Below, piece after piece: positions 7,297 to 15,942 of a stretch of DNA of 64,000 bases (position 1 is the first letter of the stretch; each line of letters opens with the position of its first letter). The position numbers and the translations under genes were made by a program. Below the pieces are notes generated by a model. The model was not told the origin of the DNA. It searched no databases and worked only from the letters and a program-made list of their open reading frames with translations. The DNA comes from a virus: IMG/VR virus record IMGVR_UViG_3300035088_000014, positions 1-64,000 of that record; one strand, given 5' to 3'.

Positions 7297-7619
7297 CCGA
7301 CCGAGAAGTAGTAACCTGCCCGCACTGCCAGCTCAAGCAGTTCATGACGGTATCTGGAAGCTGCCGCAAGTGTCGCGGAGTGCTGAACGCTCCGAAGTTT
7401 GAGAAGTCAGCGCCGACTTTAGTTACACCTAAACTTCTCGCGACTCCCCGACCAGCGCCGATTGCAAAGCCAGTGAAGAGACACGACCGCCTGGTGCGCA
7501 GAGCCCGGGCTGGTGCTCTGGCCGAGTTCAAAGCCGCAAAGACAATGGCGGAAAAGCGTGCGGTTATTCGTTGGTATCTGAGCAACGAGAATGCCCCTTA
7601 CATTCCAGCAACTGTGTGA
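7284..7619 (+). CDS. Zinc-ribbon protein with basic tail
   Basis: 111 residues, GTG start. CPHCQLKQFMTVSGSCRKC (residues 12-30) is a zinc ribbon of a type I associate with transcription-regulator-like proteins of soil bacteria. A Pro-rich linker and an Arg/Ala/Lys-rich helical tail follow. DNA-binding is an inference. Confidence 0.75.
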   Translation: MEAVTDREVVTCPHCQLKQFMTVSGSCRKCRGVLNAPKFEKSAPTLVTPKLLATPRPAPIAKPVKRHDRLVRRARAGALAEFKAAKTMAEKRAVIRWYLSNENAPYIPATV

Positions 7620-7776
7620 GCTCGCGAACCGGGTTGCAACCAGCTACAAGCTGCCAGCCGACGTGGCCCGGTTAACCGGACTGAGCGAGAAACGTGCTGA
7701 AGAGATTCTGCGAGAAGCGCAGCCCAAATGCTACAGCCAGCCGACAACAACTGCGGAGAATGCAACGAACCCGTAA
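7591..7776 (+). CDS. 61-residue HTH-like protein
   Basis: Starts at ATG inside the end of the previous gene. FQQLCELANRVATSYKLPAD and VARLTGLSEKRAEEIL look like two helices of a small helix-turn-helix domain. It overlaps both neighbours by 29 and 49 nt, more than usual here, so it may be a chance frame. Confidence 0.5.
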   Translation: MPLTFQQLCELANRVATSYKLPADVARLTGLSEKRAEEILREAQPKCYSQPTTTAENATNP

Positions 7777-7928
7777 AACTGGACGCGAGACAGCAGATTT
7801 TCTTTTATCCCAGCTCGGGCCACAAGGTCGTCAAGCTGAGAACCAAGAAGCCGACAGTAGCTTCTCCCGGTGTGTGGAAGCGGGTTTGCGGCCCTTGTCT
7901 GCTGAAACTCAGGCCGGAAACAAGATAG
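7728..7928 (+). CDS. Small zinc-binding protein
   Basis: 66 residues. NNCGECNEPV near residue 8 and VCGPCLLKL near 53 give two Cys pairs about 40 residues apart. Resembles other small ribbon proteins of this cluster. Confidence 0.7.
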   Translation: MLQPADNNCGECNEPVKLDARQQIFFYPSSGHKVVKLRTKKPTVASPGVWKRVCGPCLLKLRPETR

Positions 7929-7946
7929 GCAGCATCTCAGGTGAAT

Positions 7947-8078
7947 ATGAGCAAACACACAGCTAAGGCGATCGCGACACTCGGAGCCGCTGGAATCTGC
8001 GGCTATCTGGAGTACATCACGCACGGCTATTCCGGTATCGGCTGGTTCTTGTTTGCCCTGTACGTAATCTGGTGCTGA
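7947..8078 (+). CDS. 43-residue membrane protein
   Basis: ATG 7947 to TGA 8076-8078, immediately followed by the next ATG at 8080. The product has a basic start (MSKHTAK) and a hydrophobic stretch interrupted by Gly and Tyr (IGWFLFALYVIWC at the end). One or two short membrane segments. The tight junction with the next gene supports it. Confidence 0.6.
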   Translation: MSKHTAKAIATLGAAGICGYLEYITHGYSGIGWFLFALYVIWC

Positions 8079-8079
8079 C

Positions 8080-8340
8080 ATGGCGATCCGCTCGACACGG
8101 TTGAAATGCTCGACGCACGGTGTTTGGCTGGTGCTGAACTCGCACATTGTTCACAAGGCCAGCGGCCCGGTAAAGATCGAGTTCTGGGAATGCCCACTGA
8201 ATTGTGGGTACGTGAGAGCCAGAAAAGATCAGCTCAAACCGGTTAAGCGGCGAGTTGCGCCAACGTCGCACCGCAGCCTAAAGAAGAAAGCTCACGATCC
8301 GGTGACCGAGTTCGACAAACAATACTTTCTCAATTTCTAA
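8080..8340 (+). CDS. Cys/His small basic protein
   Basis: 86 residues. KCSTHGVW near residue 9 and ECPLNCGYV near 37 could bind zinc. The C-terminal half is Lys/Arg-rich. Followed by a terminator-like hairpin. Confidence 0.75.
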   Translation: MAIRSTRLKCSTHGVWLVLNSHIVHKASGPVKIEFWECPLNCGYVRARKDQLKPVKRRVAPTSHRSLKKKAHDPVTEFDKQYFLNF

Positions 8341-8380
8341 ACGGTAAATCCCAGCGGACATAATTGCCGCTTCGGGTCAG

Positions 8381-8410
8381 GCGGGTCGTTCAGAGCGGCC
8401 CGCTTTGTTT
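8381..8410 (+). terminator. Probable rho-independent terminator
   Basis: GCGGG (8381-8385) pairs with CCCGC (8399-8403), followed by TTTGTTT. The five-pair stem is moderate in strength. Confidence 0.45.
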
Positions 8411-8419
8411 TCCATTTCC

Positions 8420-8608
8420 ATGAAAATCCTTCTTCTCGCTCTCTGCTTATCGGCGGCAGGCTGTCACAAGTACGAGCAGAGATTCGACCTGCCGCATGAA
8501 GTCTTTGTCCACGTCGATCCCCGCGACTGCAAGCTGACCGATCCGGTGCACCGCGTCTGGCACTGCAAAAACGCTGACCTGATGCCGAAGAACGTAGAGG
8601 CGAAATAA
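8420..8608 (+). CDS. Small lipoprotein
   Basis: 62 residues from ATG 8420. MKILLLALCLSAAGC is a typical lipoprotein signal with lipobox LSAAGC. The mature part is short, with two further Cys residues and many His and Asp. The size would suit an Rz1-like outer-membrane spanin, but the mature part is not Pro-rich and is not nested in another gene, so that role is a guess. Confidence 0.75.
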   Translation: MKILLLALCLSAAGCHKYEQRFDLPHEVFVHVDPRDCKLTDPVHRVWHCKNADLMPKNVEAK

Positions 8609-8613
8609 AACTT

Positions 8614-9150
8614 ATGAGTTCAAACGGTTGGATTGGTGTCGATCTCGACGGCACCCTCGCACATTACGACGGCTGGAAAGGCGCTGATCACATCGGCGCA
8701 CCGATACCAGCAATGGTTGAGCGCGTCAAAGGTTGGCTGACTGAAGGTAAGACGGTCAGGATTTTCACCGCGAGAGTTTACTGCCCACCGGAACCCATGG
8801 CCCCATGGCTATTCGAACGTCTCAATGGCCCGGGATGCGACAGTCCGGCATCATTCGCGACCGTAAAAGGCGTTTACGAGACTTGGTTGAAACGCTGGAA
8901 CGAAACCATGAACGCAAGGTCGGCCATTCAGGTGTGGTGTGATCAACACCTTGGCCAAGTATTGGACATCACCAACGTCAAGGATTACGGAATGATCGAA
9001 CTCTGGGATGACCGGGCGGTTCGTGTGGTTCTGAATACTGGAGAGCCCTGCTGCAATGGTGACATTGAGATTGACTCCAAGGGCAATATCTCAGGCGATC
9101 CAAAAGCCATAGAGTTTCTTAAATATCTGCCGCCTTTCAGAAGCAAGTAA
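8614..9150 (+). CDS. HAD-superfamily phosphatase-like protein
   Basis: 178 residues. GVDLDGTLAHYDGW at residues 8-21 is HAD motif I with the nucleophile and acid/base Asp pair. VRIFTARVY near 48 fits motif II. IELWDDRAVRV near residue 128 fits motif IV. A substrate cannot be told; phage HAD proteins include nucleotide and DNA-end phosphatases. No T4 Pnk kinase domain is attached. Confidence 0.85.
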   Translation: MSSNGWIGVDLDGTLAHYDGWKGADHIGAPIPAMVERVKGWLTEGKTVRIFTARVYCPPEPMAPWLFERLNGPGCDSPASFATVKGVYETWLKRWNETMNARSAIQVWCDQHLGQVLDITNVKDYGMIELWDDRAVRVVLNTGEPCCNGDIEIDSKGNISGDPKAIEFLKYLPPFRSK

Positions 9151-9156
9151 CCTACC

Positions 9157-9579
9157 ATGCACATACGAATTGAGCGCAGGGAATACACCGCGCACTCGAC
9201 CATCGGCCATCTCTACATTGACGGCGAGTTTCAGTGCTACACGCTTGAACCGGTGTGGCGACTGGATGAAGTCAAGCCTCGCGCCATCCCGCCCGGGACC
9301 TACTCGCTGACGCTGCGCTACTCGCCCAAGCATCACGCCTCAGTACCACATGTTGAGAACGTGCCGGGATTCGAAGAGATTGAACTTCACCCCGGCAACT
9401 ATCCGAAAGACACACTGGGCTGCACGTTGATCGGCAAGCTCTACTCACCGACGACACCGGACTTCATTGGCGAGAGCCAGATGGAATTCCATGAGCTGAT
9501 GGAGAAGTTGAATCCGGTGTGGGATGCCAAAGGAACTATTGACATCACTTACGTGAACAGCCCGAAAGCGAGCGTATGA
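9157..9579 (+). CDS. DUF5675 family protein
   Basis: 140 residues. The opening RIERREYTAHSTIGHLYIDG, then CYTLEP and AIPPGTYSLTLRYSPK, and later IELHPGNYPKDTLGCTLIG match DUF5675, a common phage family of unknown activity often near holin-like genes, as here. The conserved His and Cys suggest a catalytic or metal role (inference). Confidence 0.85.
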   Translation: MHIRIERREYTAHSTIGHLYIDGEFQCYTLEPVWRLDEVKPRAIPPGTYSLTLRYSPKHHASVPHVENVPGFEEIELHPGNYPKDTLGCTLIGKLYSPTTPDFIGESQMEFHELMEKLNPVWDAKGTIDITYVNSPKASV

Positions 9580-9809
9580 ACGAAAAACTAACGCCCCTAC
9601 AAAAGAAGCTCTTCAACTTCGCGCGCACCGCCGACCAATTGAACACCGAGTTGCGTACTCATCGCTACGCCAACGCGACCGAAGACGAACGCGCATTGAT
9701 CGCGGCCAGCAGCGAACTGCGTGCGTACTTCAGCATCATGGCCAGAAAAGCTGAAGGCGTGGCTTCCAGGCTGGGAGTTGTTGCGCGGAAACCGGAGAAA
9801 ACGGCATGA
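9576..9809 (+). CDS. Hypothetical helical protein
   Basis: 77 residues, ATGA overlaps at both ends. All-helical with LTPLQKKLFNFARTADQLN and a basic C-terminus. It lies between DUF5675 and a holin-like gene. No family recognised. Confidence 0.75.
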   Translation: MNEKLTPLQKKLFNFARTADQLNTELRTHRYANATEDERALIAASSELRAYFSIMARKAEGVASRLGVVARKPEKTA

Positions 9810-10021
9810 GCTTCTGGAAAGACCATTTTGACCACATCCTGCTTTCCATCCTCGGTGTTGTTGGCGCCAGCGCCGGTATCTGGTGCGCGGTCCATCATCT
9901 CGACAAGCCGAGCGAGTGGTGCTTCGTAGAAGCTGCCGCTGCTGTCTCCGCTCTCTTTATGCGCATGAACGGCCAGAGGACAGCCCCAAACGTCCAGGGG
10001 CCGGAAAGCCCAAAAGTTTAG
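9806..10021 (+). CDS. Holin-like small membrane protein
   Basis: 71 residues. Two hydrophobic segments, ILLSILGVVGASAGIWCAV and FVEAAAAVSALFMRM, with a charged C-terminus. Size and topology fit a class II holin. No endolysin was recognised alongside, so the role is inferred. Confidence 0.6.
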   Translation: MSFWKDHFDHILLSILGVVGASAGIWCAVHHLDKPSEWCFVEAAAAVSALFMRMNGQRTAPNVQGPESPKV

Positions 10022-10053
10022 TTCCAAAAATTGAATCAGGAGAAAAAGTATCC

Positions 10054-10470
10054 ATGTCGTTCCTTTCAGCATTCAGCTTCAAAAACCTCGGTCACTACAT
10101 TGCGGTTGCGGCTCGCGACATCGTGAAAGCTGCTCCAGTCATCCAGAAAGAAATCCAGGTCGCAGGCGACATTGCCAGCATCGTTTACCCGGAAGCAGCG
10201 CCAGCAGCTTTGGAGCTTGAACGCGCCAGCAATGCGGCGCTCGGCTTTGTGGTCGATGCCGCGCAGCACATTAACGCCGTGTCAGATGGCACGAACACTC
10301 TGACTATTCAGGGGCTGACAGCGGCCGAGGTTACGGACTTCAAAAATCTGGCGACCTACTTCAAGGCCCACGCTTACCAGAGCGGAGTCATCCTTCCGCA
10401 GACCACGGCGCCTACACCAAACGCGCCCAAACCCGCGACCCAAGACGTAGCCGCAAACGCTGTCGGTTAA
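10054..10470 (+). CDS. Ala-rich hypothetical protein
   Basis: 138 residues from ATG 10054, behind CAGGAGAAAA. Helical and rich in Ala and Val, with an aromatic N-terminus (FLSAFSFKNLGHYIAV) and a Pro/Thr-rich C-terminus. It may associate with membrane or virion. Family not recognised. Confidence 0.75.
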   Translation: MSFLSAFSFKNLGHYIAVAARDIVKAAPVIQKEIQVAGDIASIVYPEAAPAALELERASNAALGFVVDAAQHINAVSDGTNTLTIQGLTAAEVTDFKNLATYFKAHAYQSGVILPQTTAPTPNAPKPATQDVAANAVG

Positions 10471-10474
10471 GACA

Positions 10475-10615
10475 TTGCAGGCGGCTGAGGTTAAGCCCAA
10501 GGCCGTCTGCATCTGTGACTACACCGCAAGAAAAGACCGCTACGGCCAGACCTACCTTGTTCGCAAGACCGAACCGAAATGCCAGCAGCACGGCAGCAGG
10601 GCAACTGAAGCATGA
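10475..10615 (+). CDS. 46-residue Cys/His protein
   Basis: TTG 10475 to TGA 10613-10615, ending in an ATGA overlap with the next gene. CICDY, then KCQQHG, supplies three Cys and one His, a likely zinc site. The start codon is uncertain because no ATG is available. Confidence 0.5.
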   Translation: MQAAEVKPKAVCICDYTARKDRYGQTYLVRKTEPKCQQHGSRATEA

Positions 10616-10929
10616 AGAAGCTTTTTAAGGCAGTGGTTATTGAAGTTCTCTCCCAAGACAACAAGCGCGTTCTATCTCGTCACCGGTTCGTAGCCGACGA
10701 GGGCAACAAGAAAGTCCGGTTCACCGAGCATGGCGTCGATCAGGTGATAAACACCTTCATTACTAAGTTCGAGACGGACAATCCAGGCCATCAATACCGA
10801 TTGGCTGAATTAGCCGGCGCAAAGTTCCGGCTCGTCTGGGGCGACCATGCGCCGGTGAGAAAGAGCAGCTATATCGCTGACGCTTTCACCGATGCTCGCG
10901 CTGAGCAAGCGATGCTAGGTCTGCACTAA
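10612..10929 (+). CDS. Hypothetical protein
   Basis: 105 residues. Beta-rich N-terminus (LFKAVVIEVLSQDNKRVL), then mixed. Its stop TAA shares CTAA 10926-10929 with a leftward gene. No motif recognised. Confidence 0.75.
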   Translation: MKKLFKAVVIEVLSQDNKRVLSRHRFVADEGNKKVRFTEHGVDQVINTFITKFETDNPGHQYRLAELAGAKFRLVWGDHAPVRKSSYIADAFTDARAEQAMLGLH

Positions 10930-11078
10930 AGATCATTCTGGCACTGGCAAACATCTTTATCTTCACGCCGTCCGCAGTGGATACAAAATTCTTTTCTGAT
11001 AGCGTCAAAGAACTCTTCTCGTTGCCGTTTGTCCATCCAGCGCATGACTTCGAGCGCGTCAAGTAGTTGCTGATGCAT
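10926..11078 (-). CDS. 50-residue CxxC protein, leftward moron-like gene
   Basis: ATG 11076-11078 to TAG 10926-10928. A helical first half (LLDALEVMRWMDKRQREEFF) is followed by FCIHCGRRE and CQC, a four-Cys metal site. It fills the gap between two rightward genes and overlaps the upstream stop by exactly 4 nt. The Shine-Dalgarno sequence is weak. Confidence 0.6.
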   Translation of the reverse strand: MHQQLLDALEVMRWMDKRQREEFFDAIRKEFCIHCGRREDKDVCQCQNDL

Positions 11079-11095
11079 AGCCCAAATCTAACACA

Positions 11096-13033
11096 ATGAA
11101 AAAACTTCTCTCTCTCCTGCTACTCGTGTCCTCCTACGCCTTTGGCGGCACGGTGACTGGTCAAATCACTACGGCCACATCTGGCCCGATCATCAACGGT
11201 ACTTTAACACTCACGCCAACCCAGGCTTTCGTCGTTACCGGCACGGCAACGGTAGTTTCCTCCGCAGTGGCTTGCTACACCGACGCCTCAGGTAACGTGG
11301 TGGGCGAACCGAATCCCCTGGTCGCTCCGGTGGTCACACCGAATACCGGAAGCGGTACGCTGACGGCAGGAACCTACTTCACACGGTTTGCATATCAGGA
11401 TGCGACCGGGGCCACGTTCTATTCCTTTGAGACGACCACAATCCTTACCTCGACCGGCAGCCTAATCGTTACCGCGCCCGTAAAGCAGCCCGCGACGGCG
11501 ACAGGGTACAAAGTATTCATCTCGACCAGCTCAAACACAGAGACGCTACAGGGCACCGTTACCGGTACACCGGGAACATGGGCGAACTACACGCAGAGCG
11601 TTCCGCTGGTTGCTGGATCCGCTCTACCTGTTTCGAACACTACCGCATGTAAGCCGTATTTCAGCGATGAGGGCATACCGGGATTCTCCTACCTCGTCGG
11701 CCTGTCCAACTCGTCCGGCTCGAACATCTCTGGCTTTCCTCAGCGTTGGCGACTATTCGGTGGCTCGGCTGGAACCGTAAACCTCAGCCTGGGCATGCCT
11801 ATTTCCGACGGCGTTGTGATTTATCCGCAACCGATCGTGACGACTCCGGCATTCAACTCACTGCAGAGTATTGCTGGGCCGATAAGCCTGAATGGATTTG
11901 GGCTGACTGCGGGAAACGTAACGGCGAGTGGCAACGTTTCAGTCAGTGGTAAGTTCAGCAGTTCGTATGTCGGTACCACTGACGGGACATTTACCGCAGG
12001 CCCCATAAACACTACGGTGTCGTCTGGGTTCATAAACTCAATGACTCAGACCAATCAGTTTGCGCACGGGTTTGCCGACGAAGCTAACGTCGCACTTACT
12101 CCTGCCGCTGGAGGGTATGCGTCTTTTAGCGCGGCTCCAGCATTCAATTTGACGACAAATACCAACCACTACAACGGCTATCAGTTCTTTCCAACATTGA
12201 GCGGCTCCGGTGTACTTACATCGCTGATCGGCTCTGAGTCTGCACCGGTAATTAACACTTCATCTCCAGTCACGGAATTGGATGATTTTTATGTGCAAGA
12301 TGCAAGCGGGACTGGAGGCATAACGCTCCATCGCGGACTTTTCATCGGCCCACTCGCCAAAGCCTCTACCAACTTTGGGTTTGTCGTTCAAACACCCAGT
12401 ATTATTGGCTATACCTTGGCGACTGGCAATCAGTTGCAGATACTCTCAGAGGCAGCACCGGCCAGCGGGAATGCACCGGCCCAGCTTCACGTTGCAGGCG
12501 CAACTAACCCTAACGAACAATTAAGACTTGGATTCGATACAACTTCCCTCGTTGGCACAATTCAGGCTGAAATCTCAGGTACCAGTTTTAATCCGTTGGC
12601 TCTTCAGCCAAATGGCGGCAATACTCTGGTCGGAACAAAGACAGATTGCGGGAAAGCGTTATGCGTAAACGGGGCCGCTTCAGCAGCGACATATTCAACT
12701 AACGCAAATTGTTCAGCGGTAGGAACGGCGGCCAGTCCTTCGGTAGCATCTTGCGGGGCAGCGGCAGCGGGGCAATTCTCCTGCGCGACCAACGCGACTG
12801 GCGCAACCTGCCAGGTAAACACCACAGCGGTGACCGCCAACAGCGAGATATTTGTTTTTGAATCGGATACGGCAGCGACCGGAACTCGCTTAGGCGTTAC
12901 GTGCAACACTGGAACCACAGTTAATCCGGCAACGCGGCTTCTAGCATCAAGCGTGGCGGGAGCCAGCTTCACGATCAACCTGGGAACGGTGACCACGAAC
13001 CCGGCGTGCTTCAGCTATCACATTGTGAATTAG
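11096..13033 (+). CDS. Putative tail fibre/adhesin with Sec signal
   Basis: 645 residues. The first 17 (MKKLLSLLLLVSSYAFG) form a clear signal peptide, which is unusual for a virion protein assembled in the cytoplasm. The rest is Thr/Ser/Ala/Gly-rich and beta-like, with Asn-rich fibre-type repeats, a middle recalling trimeric fibres, and a Cys-containing C-terminal module (about residues 520-645). No enzymatic motif. A host-binding fibre is the best guess. Confidence 0.65.
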   Translation: MKKLLSLLLLVSSYAFGGTVTGQITTATSGPIINGTLTLTPTQAFVVTGTATVVSSAVACYTDASGNVVGEPNPLVAPVVTPNTGSGTLTAGTYFTRFAYQDATGATFYSFETTTILTSTGSLIVTAPVKQPATATGYKVFISTSSNTETLQGTVTGTPGTWANYTQSVPLVAGSALPVSNTTACKPYFSDEGIPGFSYLVGLSNSSGSNISGFPQRWRLFGGSAGTVNLSLGMPISDGVVIYPQPIVTTPAFNSLQSIAGPISLNGFGLTAGNVTASGNVSVSGKFSSSYVGTTDGTFTAGPINTTVSSGFINSMTQTNQFAHGFADEANVALTPAAGGYASFSAAPAFNLTTNTNHYNGYQFFPTLSGSGVLTSLIGSESAPVINTSSPVTELDDFYVQDASGTGGITLHRGLFIGPLAKASTNFGFVVQTPSIIGYTLATGNQLQILSEAAPASGNAPAQLHVAGATNPNEQLRLGFDTTSLVGTIQAEISGTSFNPLALQPNGGNTLVGTKTDCGKALCVNGAASAATYSTNANCSAVGTAASPSVASCGAAAAGQFSCATNATGATCQVNTTAVTANSEIFVFESDTAATGTRLGVTCNTGTTVNPATRLLASSVAGASFTINLGTVTTNPACFSYHIVN

Positions 13034-13181
13034 GAAGCAGTAGCGCACAGGCGTAACCGCCAAGCAATATCATGCCGAAAAAGGCAACAGCGCCGGCCCA
13101 TACTTCGCCGAAGTAGAGTCCTGTGACGAGTCCGAAGGCCAGCGATCCTGCAAGCAGCATATAGTAATGGCGATAAGTCAT
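13011..13181 (-). CDS. Small two-TM membrane protein
   Basis: 56 residues from ATG 13181; a TTG at 13241 would add 20. Two hydrophobic helices, LLAGSLAFGLVTGLYFG and AVAFFGMILLGGYACALLL. It runs opposite to the fibre genes and overlaps the upstream fibre gene by 23 nt. Function unknown. Confidence 0.6.
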   Translation of the reverse strand: MTYRHYYMLLAGSLAFGLVTGLYFGEVWAGAVAFFGMILLGGYACALLLPNSQCDS

Positions 13182-13366
13182 TTTGATGTGAAATGGGGCT
13201 TTGGCCAAAGCCGCAGCCCATTCCCTTCCCCAAAAGAGCAAAAGAGGAAGCCGATGCGTAGCGGCTCTTAGATTGCTCTTAGGTAGAAAAATGAAGTGCT
13301 CTGCATTCTACCCCGACCATAGTTTTTTGCAACCAGAAAGAGCAACCCGGCTCGTAGCCGAAACCC

Positions 13367-13705
13367 ATGACCCACATGCCATCAACCCAGACATTTTTTA
13401 CCGAGCACGTAAAACCGCACGCACCGACCTACATTACATCGGTGGCCACGAGTCTCCTGTTTCTCTCAACCATGATCTTCAACTATTCCGGCCAGTCGCA
13501 GCACGCCAAAGACGTGCAGACATCGCAGGGCGAGAAGATCGAACAGAACCAGCAGCAGATCAAAAGCCTTCAGGAGCAGCTCAACAAAGAGGGTAGCGTC
13601 GTCGCGGTCATCGGCCAGTTCAAAGAAGATACCACCAAGCGGCTGGACCGCATTGAGAGCCTGTTACTGCGCGATATTCACCTGAACCAGCAACCGGCTC
13701 ACTAA
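13367..13705 (+). CDS. TM plus coiled-coil protein (spanin-like)
   Basis: 112 residues, or 109 from the second ATG. One TM helix (SVATSLLFLSTMIFNY, about residues 25-40) is followed by a Gln/Lys/Glu-rich coiled coil (IEQNQQQIKSLQEQLNK) and a second amphipathic helix. The topology fits an inner-membrane spanin subunit. No Rz1-like partner overlaps it. Inference from topology only. Confidence 0.65.
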   Translation: MTHMPSTQTFFTEHVKPHAPTYITSVATSLLFLSTMIFNYSGQSQHAKDVQTSQGEKIEQNQQQIKSLQEQLNKEGSVVAVIGQFKEDTTKRLDRIESLLLRDIHLNQQPAH

Positions 13706-13712
13706 GGCCCAA

Positions 13713-13742
13713 AGCGCTCTATTTCACCATAGCGCGTACAAT
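13713..13742 (+). promoter_or_regulatory. Hairpin and TACAAT box upstream of the second fibre gene
   Basis: GCGCT (13713-13717) pairs with AGCGC (13730-13734), and TACAAT (13737-13742) follows. It could be a promoter with operator or a weak processing hairpin. No good -35 box is visible. Confidence 0.25.
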
Positions 13743-13783
13743 TAAGACACCATCCCCTTTAAAGGAAACACGGGCCCCATACC

Positions 13784-15304
13784 ATGAAAAAGACCATCGT
13801 TTCGATCCTCGCTGCCATGTGTTTAATCACAGCAGCTACCGCTCAGGCTCCCTCAGCCGGCGGCCGTATTCTCGTCATGCGTTACGGCGCTTATAAACTC
13901 CAGAGCGGATCAGGATTTACCGGAACTGGCGCACAAACAGTCACCTTTCCAAGTTCTCAGTACTGCCAGTACGCCGTGGGGCAAAACACCATCATCCCAA
14001 TCGCTACCACCATCCCCTTGAAAATCGTGGATGCGGTCAGCGCGAACACCGAGACGGTGACGCCAAGCTCTGTTTCAGTCTCTGCCGGTGTGTGCAGCTT
14101 CACCGCGACCTTCAACAATGCCCACAGCTCTTTCTATGTGACGTCAGGAACCGGCGGCCTGCAGGAAGCGATGCTCGACAATCCGAATGGCGGAATCTTC
14201 CTGCTGGACCAGAACTCGACCACGACCGACGCGAATATCAGAGCGGCAACCAGCTTTAATCCGTCTATCGTCATTGAAGACATGCGCGGATCGGTGAACG
14301 CAGGAATGGCGTCGCCGATCTACTGGCGCATGAGTCCGAGCGCGGTTACAGCTCTGGCCACACCGACACCAGCTCCTTTGCCGACGACTACGACCGGGGC
14401 GCTGACCTCAAACGCTTACAAGGTGACGACCGCTTATGTTGACTGCCTGGGCGGAATAGCTAAAGACTCAACTGAATCAGCGGCCACCGCGACCACTACT
14501 GGTGTTGTGGTGCCGTCACCAGCGGCCAAGACTGGCGCCTGTGGCTGGTTGCCGCGCATCTCAAGCGCTGGTGGATCCGGCGACGAAGTTCTTGCCGCTT
14601 CGCCGCTGACGAATTCCATCTGCCAGCTCTCGACCATCGAGACGGTAATTCCGGCCTGCGCGATCGGCTCGGCTGCAACCATCATTGCCAATCCTTCAGG
14701 CACGGCAAAGCCGAGTGTTGAGTCGAACGCTTTCTCGACCTATACGCTCCAGGCGTTCAACTCTTTGCCGCCTCCGGTGATGATGAGCTACCCGTTCGGT
14801 ACGTTCGTAGCCTCGGCCACGCTGAATAACTCGACCGCTGACGTTGCACAGCTCGGCCCATTCCCGGCAGGTTATTTCAACCGGCTTAATGGAGAGTGGA
14901 ATCTGTGCATGAAGGGCGCGACGGCTACGGCGGTCGCTTCATCGGTTCTTGTGGTCAAGTTGCTTGCGGCTAATGAGTACGCGCAATCTCCAGTCACACT
15001 TTCGACGATCACTATGCCAACGCAGACGCGCGCGGCCGCTGGAACAGTACAGGGCTGCTGGCGTGTCCAGGTAGCCGCTACCGGCTCATCCGGGACGTTC
15101 TGGGTAGGCGATATGGGGCCGTGGATAGAATTTTTGAATACCACGCCGTCAACTCAGGGTATCTCGGCTGATGCCTCTGCGGCTGCTTCAAGCGCGGTCG
15201 ATCTGACCAAGAGCGTTTACCTGTCCATCAACTATCTGGAAACGGCCAGCCAGAATCTGACCGTGCCCATAGTTAACAGTGTTTCGCTGGTACAAGTCCG
15301 GTAA
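13784..15304 (+). CDS. Putative virion surface protein with Sec signal
   Basis: 506 residues behind an AAAGGAAA site. MKKTIVSILAAMCLITAATA is a textbook signal peptide with an ATAQA-type cleavage site. The body is Ser/Thr/Ala-rich and beta-like. Segments such as PNGGIFLLDQNSTTTD and the C-terminal SVYLSINYLETASQ look like jelly-roll strands. It lies between the two other fibre-like genes. Probably a surface or adhesion protein. Confidence 0.6.
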   Translation: MKKTIVSILAAMCLITAATAQAPSAGGRILVMRYGAYKLQSGSGFTGTGAQTVTFPSSQYCQYAVGQNTIIPIATTIPLKIVDAVSANTETVTPSSVSVSAGVCSFTATFNNAHSSFYVTSGTGGLQEAMLDNPNGGIFLLDQNSTTTDANIRAATSFNPSIVIEDMRGSVNAGMASPIYWRMSPSAVTALATPTPAPLPTTTTGALTSNAYKVTTAYVDCLGGIAKDSTESAATATTTGVVVPSPAAKTGACGWLPRISSAGGSGDEVLAASPLTNSICQLSTIETVIPACAIGSAATIIANPSGTAKPSVESNAFSTYTLQAFNSLPPPVMMSYPFGTFVASATLNNSTADVAQLGPFPAGYFNRLNGEWNLCMKGATATAVASSVLVVKLLAANEYAQSPVTLSTITMPTQTRAAAGTVQGCWRVQVAATGSSGTFWVGDMGPWIEFLNTTPSTQGISADASAAASSAVDLTKSVYLSINYLETASQNLTVPIVNSVSLVQVR

Positions 15305-15331
15305 CAAGCTTACGAACACCTCTCCTCGGTA

Positions 15332-15359
15332 GGGGGCCAGAAATGGCTCCCTTTTTTAT
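15332..15359 (+). terminator. Rho-independent terminator
   Basis: GGGGGCCA (15332-15339) pairs with TGGCTCCC (15344-15351) with one G-T pair, followed by TTTTTTATT. Good stem and T-tract directly after the surface-protein gene. Confidence 0.8.
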
Positions 15360-15379
15360 TGCTATCAAAAAGGAATCCC

Positions 15380-15571
15380 ATGCCAGCCATGAACGCGACA
15401 ACGACCTCGGCTCCCTTGCAACTTGAGGGCGCAAACAAAATGAAGAGCGCTCCCAAAAAGAAAAAGACGATGGGCCAGCGCATGATCGGCAGGCGCGATC
15501 CCGATGCAGCCGTCGAGGGAACGTCGAAAGACAAATCCCGCTTCGAAGGAACCTCCAAGGACAGGTATTAA
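15380..15571 (+). CDS. Small Lys-rich protein with a GQRM motif
   Basis: 63 residues from ATG 15380 behind AAAAGGAA. Contains APKKKKTMGQRMIGRRD, whose GQRM core recurs three times in the internal protein at 36511. The C-terminus carries a near repeat, EGTSKDKSRF then EGTSKDRY. Possibly a minor virion protein. Confidence 0.65.
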   Translation: MPAMNATTTSAPLQLEGANKMKSAPKKKKTMGQRMIGRRDPDAAVEGTSKDKSRFEGTSKDRY

Positions 15572-15574
15572 CCC

Positions 15575-15940
15575 ATGCCCAAGACCACGCTTTACACCAT
15601 GAACGCCGCTGCCGGTGCTTTCACCGCGATCCCGGCCACGATTCCTTGCCGGTACGTCGAGATCCGCGAGGATGAATCAGTCACGCCGCAAGGCTTGATT
15701 TACCAGCGGCCCAATCTCAACGGCACCTTCTCTGTCACCGAGCAAGTCGGTACGCCGTCGAGCCCAGACGCACCGCAGATCATCCTCGGCAACAAGATTG
15801 CCGCGCAGAATGGCCAGAGCGCATTGCTCGGTCTGCCGGCGCAGAACTCCGGTGGATCGGCAATCGCCGCGACCGTAATCCTGCAAATTAAGTCAGTGGG
15901 CGCTGGCGGCAACAAGATCCGCGTAACCGAGCATGAGTAG
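15575..15940 (+). CDS. Small beta-rich virion-type protein
   Basis: 121 residues. Beta-strand pattern with IPCRYVEIREDESVTPQG near residue 24 and LQIKSVGAGGNKIRV near the end. The EDESV core recurs in the next gene, so the two appear to be paralogues. A decoration or fibre-associated role is an inference. Confidence 0.7.
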   Translation: MPKTTLYTMNAAAGAFTAIPATIPCRYVEIREDESVTPQGLIYQRPNLNGTFSVTEQVGTPSSPDAPQIILGNKIAAQNGQSALLGLPAQNSGGSAIAATVILQIKSVGAGGNKIRVTEHE

Positions 15941-15942
15941 AA

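Noticed and set aside
6704-7585. 293-codon leftward frame opposite the small zinc-protein genes
   Set aside because: Rich in Arg, Ser and Cys in the manner of a shadow frame, and the rightward genes there have better starts, overlaps and motifs.
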